Shown piece after piece: positions 59,748 to 64,000 of a stretch of DNA of 64,000 bases. Position numbers and translations under genes: made by a program. A model generated the notes under the pieces. That model saw only the letters and a list, made by a program, of their open reading frames with translations. It searched no databases and was not told the DNA's origin. The stretch is from Thalassococcus_A lentus (GTDB taxonomy: Bacteria > Pseudomonadota > Alphaproteobacteria > Rhodobacterales > Rhodobacteraceae): assembly GCF_028023555.1 (NCBI RefSeq), contig NZ_JAQIOY010000002.1, positions 248,001 to 312,000 of the forward strand, read 5' to 3'. How positions within the stretch are numbered: the first letter of the stretch is position 1; each line of letters opens with the position of its first letter.

Positions 59748-59921
59748 ATGAGCAAGCCGGTCAATCTGAATCAATTCCGCAAAGCCAAGGCCCGGGCGGA
59801 CAAACGCCGGCAGGCCGATGAGAATGCTGTCAAATTCGGACGCAGCAAGGCGCAGCGATCGCTGGATCAGGCCCGCACAGACAAAGCGCGTCGTGAACTG
59901 GACGGGCACGAGACCGAATGA
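59748..59921 (+). CDS. DUF4169 family small basic protein
   Basis: 57 residues: MSKPVNLNQFRKAKARADKR followed by RQADENAVKFGRSKAQRS and an acidic end. This is the small conserved DUF4169 family of alphaproteobacteria, basic and helical, possibly nucleic-acid or protein binding; function unknown. It begins 32 bases after the fumC terminator and overlaps the next gene by ATGA. Confidence 0.75.
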   Translation: MSKPVNLNQFRKAKARADKRRQADENAVKFGRSKAQRSLDQARTDKARRELDGHETE

Positions 59922-60154
59922 ACGGACGACCGGTCAAACATTCTGTCACCCTGCGCGGTCATCGCACATCTGTCTCACTTGAGGATGCGTTCTGGCAGGC
60001 GTTTCGGGCTATCGCCCGGGATCGCGGACTTGCCATCAACGAACTGGCTGTTGAAATCGACGAAGCGCGCGATCCGGAGGTGGGGCTGGCCTCGTCGATC
60101 AGGGTCTATATCCTGGAGCACATGCAGGATCAATTGCGCCGCGCAAGACTATGA
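59918..60154 (+). CDS. ribbon-helix-helix domain protein
   Basis: 78 residues. PVKHSVTLRGHRTSVSLEDAFWQAFRAIARDRGLAINELAVEI is a ribbon-helix-helix DNA-binding domain of the alphaproteobacterial PF13467 kind, followed by a basic helix. It would bind DNA as a dimer; its targets are not known. Translationally coupled to the DUF4169 gene. The 3' end overlaps the convergent ABC ATPase gene by 6 bases. Confidence 0.83.
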   Translation: MNGRPVKHSVTLRGHRTSVSLEDAFWQAFRAIARDRGLAINELAVEIDEARDPEVGLASSIRVYILEHMQDQLRRARL

Positions 60155-61246
60155 TTTCGCAGGAAAAACAAAGCACCGATCGCGCCTGACCGAAAGCCAG
60201 AGCGGCGTGCCTATCTTTGGCAGAAACACGTTTGGCACTGTGGCCTTGAGCATCTGTCCATCGTGGTCCATGCGAAACTCCACGAGGCTTTCCGAACCCA
60301 TGAAGCGCGCGCGCTCCACCACGCCCCGCGCTGGAGTTCCGGCGATTAACGTGGGGTTTGGGCCTTTACCGTGGCGGTCGAAGTCGATGCTGACATGTTG
60401 CGGACGGAAAACGATTTCGACCTCTGCACCGTCGGGGACCCCCGGCGCGAGAAATCGGCCAAAGGGTGTATCGGTCAGCGCGCCTTCGACGCGGCCACGC
60501 AACACGTTGATATCACTGAAAAAGGCAACCGCCTCTTTGTCGGCGGGTGCATTGAAGATGTTATACGGCGCACCGCGTTGAACAATGCGGCCTTCGCGCA
60601 TCAAGGCAATTTCGTCAGCCATGCGCATCGCTTCTTCCGGCTCATGGGTGACCAGCAGAACAGAGGCGCCTTCTTCCTTCAGCAGATCCAGCGTTTCATC
60701 GCGAATGCCGTCCCTCAAACGGTTGTCCAGGCCCGAGAATGGCTCATCCATGAGCATGATCTTGGGCTTTGGGGCCAACGCCCGTGCAAGAGCCACTCGC
60801 TGTTGTTCGCCACCTGACAGATGGTGCGGGAACTCGTCGATGTAGTGTGCCAGTCCGACCCGGTCCAAGAGCGCCTTGGCCCGCACTTTTTTATCGGCGC
60901 CCGACCCGGTCAGACCAAAGGCCACGTTCTTGCCGACGGTCAGATGAGGAAACAGTGCGAAATCCTGAAACATCAAACCGATCGAGCGGCGCTCCGGAGG
61001 CACGCGGAAGACCGTGTCGCAGACCAATGCCCCATCAACGTAGATGCTGCCGCTGTCTTGCATTTCCACGCCGGCAATCATGCGAAGCGTCGTGGATTTG
61101 CCGCAACCGGAGGGGCCCAGCAAACAGGTTACATGCCCCGGCTCAATCGACAGACACACGTTGTCCACGACCGCCTTGCCGTCGAACCGGCGCGTGAAGT
61201 CGCGGATTTCAAGCCGCGGAGGGGGACGTTGGTGCGTTACGCTCAC
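60149..61246 (-). CDS. ABC transporter ATP-binding protein, PotA/FbpC type, without adjacent permease
   Basis: 365 residues. Walker A GPSGCGKST, Q-loop SIGLMFQDFALFPHLTVGKN, signature HHLSGGEQQRVALARAL, Walker B IMLMDEPFSGLD and switch LLVTHEPEEAMRMADEIALM. The C-terminal domain from about 245 is TOBE-like. The type serves spermidine, iron or sulfate import. No permease or binding protein is adjacent; a sodium/solute symporter lies 77 bases upstream on the same strand. The true partners must be elsewhere. Confidence 0.86.
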   Translation of the reverse strand: MSVTHQRPPPRLEIRDFTRRFDGKAVVDNVCLSIEPGHVTCLLGPSGCGKSTTLRMIAGVEMQDSGSIYVDGALVCDTVFRVPPERRSIGLMFQDFALFPHLTVGKNVAFGLTGSGADKKVRAKALLDRVGLAHYIDEFPHHLSGGEQQRVALARALAPKPKIMLMDEPFSGLDNRLRDGIRDETLDLLKEEGASVLLVTHEPEEAMRMADEIALMREGRIVQRGAPYNIFNAPADKEAVAFFSDINVLRGRVEGALTDTPFGRFLAPGVPDGAEVEIVFRPQHVSIDFDRHGKGPNPTLIAGTPARGVVERARFMGSESLVEFRMDHDGQMLKATVPNVFLPKIGTPLWLSVRRDRCFVFPAKS

Positions 61247-61323
61247 GGAGGGCTGCCTGCCTTGTCAAACCTGTACGGTCAGGCAAAGCCTTACCGATTT
61301 CATAAGATTTGACCGAAGGGGTA

Positions 61324-62700
61324 TCAGCCCGCCGCGCGGCTCGCAACCCTGCGTGCGCCGAACACGACTGCGGCAAAGCCGACAATCAACACGACAACGC
61401 AGATCGCCAAGAGCTGTTCGTATTTGTGACCTTCGGGCAGAATGGCGGCCACAGGCTCCCAGGCTCTTGCGAAATAGGCTGCCGCACCGAGCATCGCAGC
61501 GGCCCAGGCCACCAGATAGGACCAGAGTGGCACGTTTCGGTTCATCACCAGACCCACGATCAAAACCGGAGTCAAAAACATCGAGGCTGTGCCGCTGACC
61601 GCCACCGCATCAAAGAGTGTCTGGCTACCCCATAGCGTCAGCCCCGTGCCTGCCAATGCGAAAACCAGCATGGCGGCCCGGCCTCCGTTCAGACTTCGCG
61701 GTGCAAGACGCAGTTCTTCGACAACCAGACGTGAGGCCGAGGACAAAGCAGAGTCGAGGGTCGACAAGGCCGACACCAGCAGCGACAACATCAGGGCACC
61801 AAAGACCCAGCCCGGGAACATCGTCGCCCAGGTGCCGATCAGCTGGTCTTCGTAGCTGGCGCCCTGCAGGCTGGCCTGAATTCCGAACAGACCAAAGCCA
61901 ACAATGCAAAGTGCCGAGATCCAGAAGGCATGCAGGAAAGATGCACGGGTGGTTGCCTCGTCCGCCAGAAAACCGCGGTCCATCATGACCGGATCATGGG
62001 CCGGGTATGAAAACACCTGAAGGGCGGCAACGACCATCAGCACCCATCCCAGATAGCCTCCGGAACTGCCCGGGGCGGTCAGCGCAGCAGACAGCGAGAA
62101 GTCGGGCGAGGCCAAAAGCGCCACAAGCGCAACTGCGAAAACCACAAGAAAGATCGCCATTTGCAGCACATCGGTCCGCAGCGCAGCGGTCAACCCGCCC
62201 CAGCAGGAATAGGCCAACGCGAGCGCCGCCACAGCGATGATCGCGGTAGTTTCCGAACCATGCCAGAGCGCGCCAAAGATCAATCCGACGACAATCAGGT
62301 TGGCGAAAACTTCGGACAAAAGACGCAGCGCGATGACCAGATTGTAGGCAGCATTGCCGGCGGGGCCAAAGCGCGAACCAAGCCAGTCCTGAACACTGCC
62401 TGATCCGTTGGCGCGCAGCCGCAGAACGATATAGCCGCCTGTCAGAAACGAAGCATAGTAAGCGGCGTAGGCCAATGTCCCTGCGATCCCGTAAAAATAC
62501 CCCAGGATTGCCGAGTTCATCAGCGACCGGGCGAAAATCCAGGTCGTGACCTGACTGAGCACCAGAGTCCACAGACCGGGGGGCTGGCCGGTTTCGGATT
62601 GACCGCCAAAGAACCCTTCGACCGAGGCGCGACGCGGCGCAACAAATATGCTGGCCAGCAAGATGACGAGGAAAAGGCCAATAATGACGGAAGGTTGCAT
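61324..62700 (-). CDS. sodium/solute symporter family transporter
   Basis: 458 residues and about 13 membrane segments of the SSS family, which couples sodium to uptake of solutes such as proline, pantothenate or acetate. Patterns: VIIGLFLVILLASIFVAPRRASVEGFFGG, YAAYYASFLTGGYIVLRL, and VSALSTLDSALSSASRLVVEEL (the sodium-site region). ATG 62700 has GGAG upstream. Substrate unknown. It precedes the ABC ATPase on the same strand; co-transcription is possible but not obvious functionally. Confidence 0.83.
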   Translation of the reverse strand: MQPSVIIGLFLVILLASIFVAPRRASVEGFFGGQSETGQPPGLWTLVLSQVTTWIFARSLMNSAILGYFYGIAGTLAYAAYYASFLTGGYIVLRLRANGSGSVQDWLGSRFGPAGNAAYNLVIALRLLSEVFANLIVVGLIFGALWHGSETTAIIAVAALALAYSCWGGLTAALRTDVLQMAIFLVVFAVALVALLASPDFSLSAALTAPGSSGGYLGWVLMVVAALQVFSYPAHDPVMMDRGFLADEATTRASFLHAFWISALCIVGFGLFGIQASLQGASYEDQLIGTWATMFPGWVFGALMLSLLVSALSTLDSALSSASRLVVEELRLAPRSLNGGRAAMLVFALAGTGLTLWGSQTLFDAVAVSGTASMFLTPVLIVGLVMNRNVPLWSYLVAWAAAMLGAAAYFARAWEPVAAILPEGHKYEQLLAICVVVLIVGFAAVVFGARRVASRAAG

Positions 62701-62794
62701 GGGGCGCTCCGAGTTGGTTTGACGCAACCGCTAGCAAGCTAGTCAGACCAACGAAACCCACATTTCACTGTGAACGCGCAAACGTGAGCGCACT

Positions 62795-63343
62795 TTATCC
62801 CGCTGCGGACACAGCCTTAGCCAGCCGCGGCAAGCGCGCCTTTTTTAGCAGCGCCCGCATCGACCAATCCGGGTCGGACATTTGGCGCGCATCTTCCAGA
62901 ACTTGTTCGCACACCTGTTGCATCGACTCACTCTGGCTTTGCCAGAATCCCATCAAAAAGGCATCGGGATCGATGCGGTTCAGACCCTCTTCTGCCAGAA
63001 TGTTGCGGGGAAAATCCTTGGCGTTCAGCGTCACTAGAACCTCGGCGTTTCCGGCGATCGCCGCCGCCAACACATGCGTATCGGCCGGGTCAGGCAACCA
63101 GAGGCGCGACTCCAGCGAGGGCGGCCAAGTGACCTCGGCCTTGGGCCATGCGGCCCGAGCCAGCGCAATTTCAGCCCGCGCTTGCAATTCTCCGTCCGGG
63201 CCTAGTTTGCGAGAGGCCCGCGCCCATTCTTCAAGAATGCGATCAGACCATAGGGGGGTGAATAACCCCTGCCCCGCAGCGCCCAAAAGCACCGCCCGCA
63301 TAACCGTCGGATAAATCACGCAGGTGTCGAGGAGAACCTTCAC
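62795..63343 (-). CDS. PIN domain protein
   Basis: 182 residues. The PIN fold shows the acidic ribonuclease residues: LLDTCVIYPTVMRAVLL at the start, WSDRILEEWARASRK in the middle, LPDPADTHVLAAAI and LVTLNAKDF. It may be a toxin-like or RNA-processing nuclease; no antitoxin gene is adjacent. GTG start, overlapping the upstream rlmI by 4 bases (GTGA), so it is translated with that rRNA methyltransferase gene. Confidence 0.82.
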   Translation of the reverse strand: MKVLLDTCVIYPTVMRAVLLGAAGQGLFTPLWSDRILEEWARASRKLGPDGELQARAEIALARAAWPKAEVTWPPSLESRLWLPDPADTHVLAAAIAGNAEVLVTLNAKDFPRNILAEEGLNRIDPDAFLMGFWQSQSESMQQVCEQVLEDARQMSDPDWSMRALLKKARLPRLAKAVSAAG

Positions 63344-64000
63344 AACCGAAAGAACAGCGCTTTGAGATAGCCGCTTTCAGCCAGTTGGGGCAGCAGCGGG
63401 TGATCGGGTCCGGCTTGCCCGGTATGGATAAGCTGCGCGCGGCGCCCGGCGCGCCCAATGCCCCGCAGGCAAGCCCCTGTAAAGCTGGTCAGATCGGCAG
63501 CATGCGAACACGAACACAGGATCAGATAGCCGTCCTCTTCCACCAAGGGCGCAGCAAGACGGGCAATCCGTTCATAGGCCCGCAGGCCTTTGTCCAGCGC
63601 GGGCTTATTGGGCGCAAAGGCAGGCGGATCACAAATGACCACGCCATATTCTTCGCTGGCGTCCTGCATGGCCTGAAGCTGATCAAAGGCGTCGCCCTGC
63701 CGGGCCTCGAAGCAATCGGTTTTGCCCATGTGCCCTGCGCCCTGTGCCGCCAAATCCAGCGCCGGGGCCGAACCATCAACACAGACGGCTGACTTGGCGC
63801 CACCCGCCAGCGCCGCCAGACCAAAGCCACCCACGTGGCTGAACACGTCCAGTACGGCCGTGTTTTCGCACAGGCGCGCCGCAAAGGCATGGTTGTCACG
63901 CTGATCAAAGAACAATCCGGTTTTCTGCCCGCCCGTCAGGTCGGCCATATAGGTCGCGTTGTTCATTGCCACAGGGATCGGGGCTTTGGGTGCGGCGCCA
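63340..64000 (-). CDS. rlmI: 23S rRNA (cytosine-C5)-methyltransferase RlmI-type, N-terminal part cut off
   Basis: At least 219 residues visible; the frame remains open past an ATG at 63972 to the window edge, so the N-terminal PUA and other parts are missing. The SAM-dependent methyltransferase domain shows TYMADLTGGQKTGLFFDQRDNH, VLDVFSHVGGFGLAALAGGA, ICDPPAFAPNKPALDKGLRAYE with the DPP motif, and LILCSCSHA. RlmI makes m5C1962 in 23S rRNA. The PIN gene is coupled downstream. Confidence 0.88.
   Translation of the reverse strand, partial: GAAPKAPIPVAMNNATYMADLTGGQKTGLFFDQRDNHAFAARLCENTAVLDVFSHVGGFGLAALAGGAKSAVCVDGSAPALDLAAQGAGHMGKTDCFEARQGDAFDQLQAMQDASEEYGVVICDPPAFAPNKPALDKGLRAYERIARLAAPLVEEDGYLILCSCSHAADLTSFTGACLRGIGRAGRRAQLIHTGQAGPDHPLLPQLAESGYLKALFFRL

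Noticed and set aside
62795..63343. VapBC toxin-antitoxin pair
   Set aside because: The PIN gene has no small antitoxin gene beside it; its partner by overlap is rlmI.

Overview
The window reads as a piece of the main chromosome of an alphaproteobacterium of the order Rhodobacterales, most likely a Roseobacter-type marine bacterium. Supporting signs are high GC with GC-rich third positions, a two-piece permuted tmRNA whose tag ends APVALAA, an alpha-type SspB, IalB, DUF1194, DUF4169 and ribbon-helix-helix genes typical of this order, and an abundance of genes for small C1/N-methyl compounds and alcohols. Nothing looks like a phage, plasmid or insertion sequence, and there is no CRISPR array.

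Layout. Positions 1-12,500 are housekeeping: DUF192 and cold-shock genes, pdxH, fabI, a LysE exporter, xanthine phosphoribosyltransferase, an aminotransferase, ppiD-trpE, sufE, rnd, purN-purM and a CAU-anticodon tRNA. Positions 12,600-19,900 hold a probable amide/N-methyl compound catabolic region: M20 and creatinase-like M24 hydrolases, a lone ABC permease, a non-pyrrolysine MttB methyltransferase and a divergent dimethylglycine-dehydrogenase-like flavoprotein. Positions 20,000-39,200 form a large periplasmic oxidation island: a NosR-like flavo/iron-sulfur membrane protein with its ApbE flavinyltransferase (but no nosZ), a CoxG-S-L-M molybdenum hydroxylase operon, the PQQ-alcohol-dehydrogenase-associated set (XoxJ-like protein, cytochrome c550 PedF, branched-chain-type binding protein, beta-propeller, PedB/PedC-like ABC pair, several small secreted proteins), an ABC binding protein and ATPase without a permease, a small cytochrome c, and an ExaF/PedH-type PQQ alcohol dehydrogenase carrying the lanthanide Asp-X-Asp signature. 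A short motif around GGTCGTA recurs upstream of at least four of these transcription units and is my best candidate for a shared regulator site.

From 39,300 on: RraA-like and Rieske oxygenase genes, a HerA-like ATPase, a 500-bp gap with two orphan hairpins that suggest small RNAs, ialB, a nucleotide-sugar-type epimerase, an XRE-cupin regulator divergent from an acyl-CoA ligase, a DsbA/potassium channel/MFS operon, icd, a large RTX-type repeat protein with triplicated modules, a glycosyltransferase, a secreted EF-hand protein, ssrA, DUF1194, chrA, sspB, fumC, two small conserved proteins, a PotA/FbpC-type ATPase, a sodium/solute symporter, a PIN-domain protein and rlmI running off the right edge.

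Working together: the PQQ dehydrogenase would oxidise alcohols in the periplasm and pass electrons to the c-type cytochromes; the Cox-like hydroxylase plausibly oxidises the resulting aldehyde to acid; the PedBC-like pair and the binding proteins would handle export or sensing of substrates or cofactors. ssrA and sspB sit about 2.3 kb apart and act in the same trans-translation/proteolysis route. Gene ends were read from the sequence; functions are by recognition of families, without any database search.
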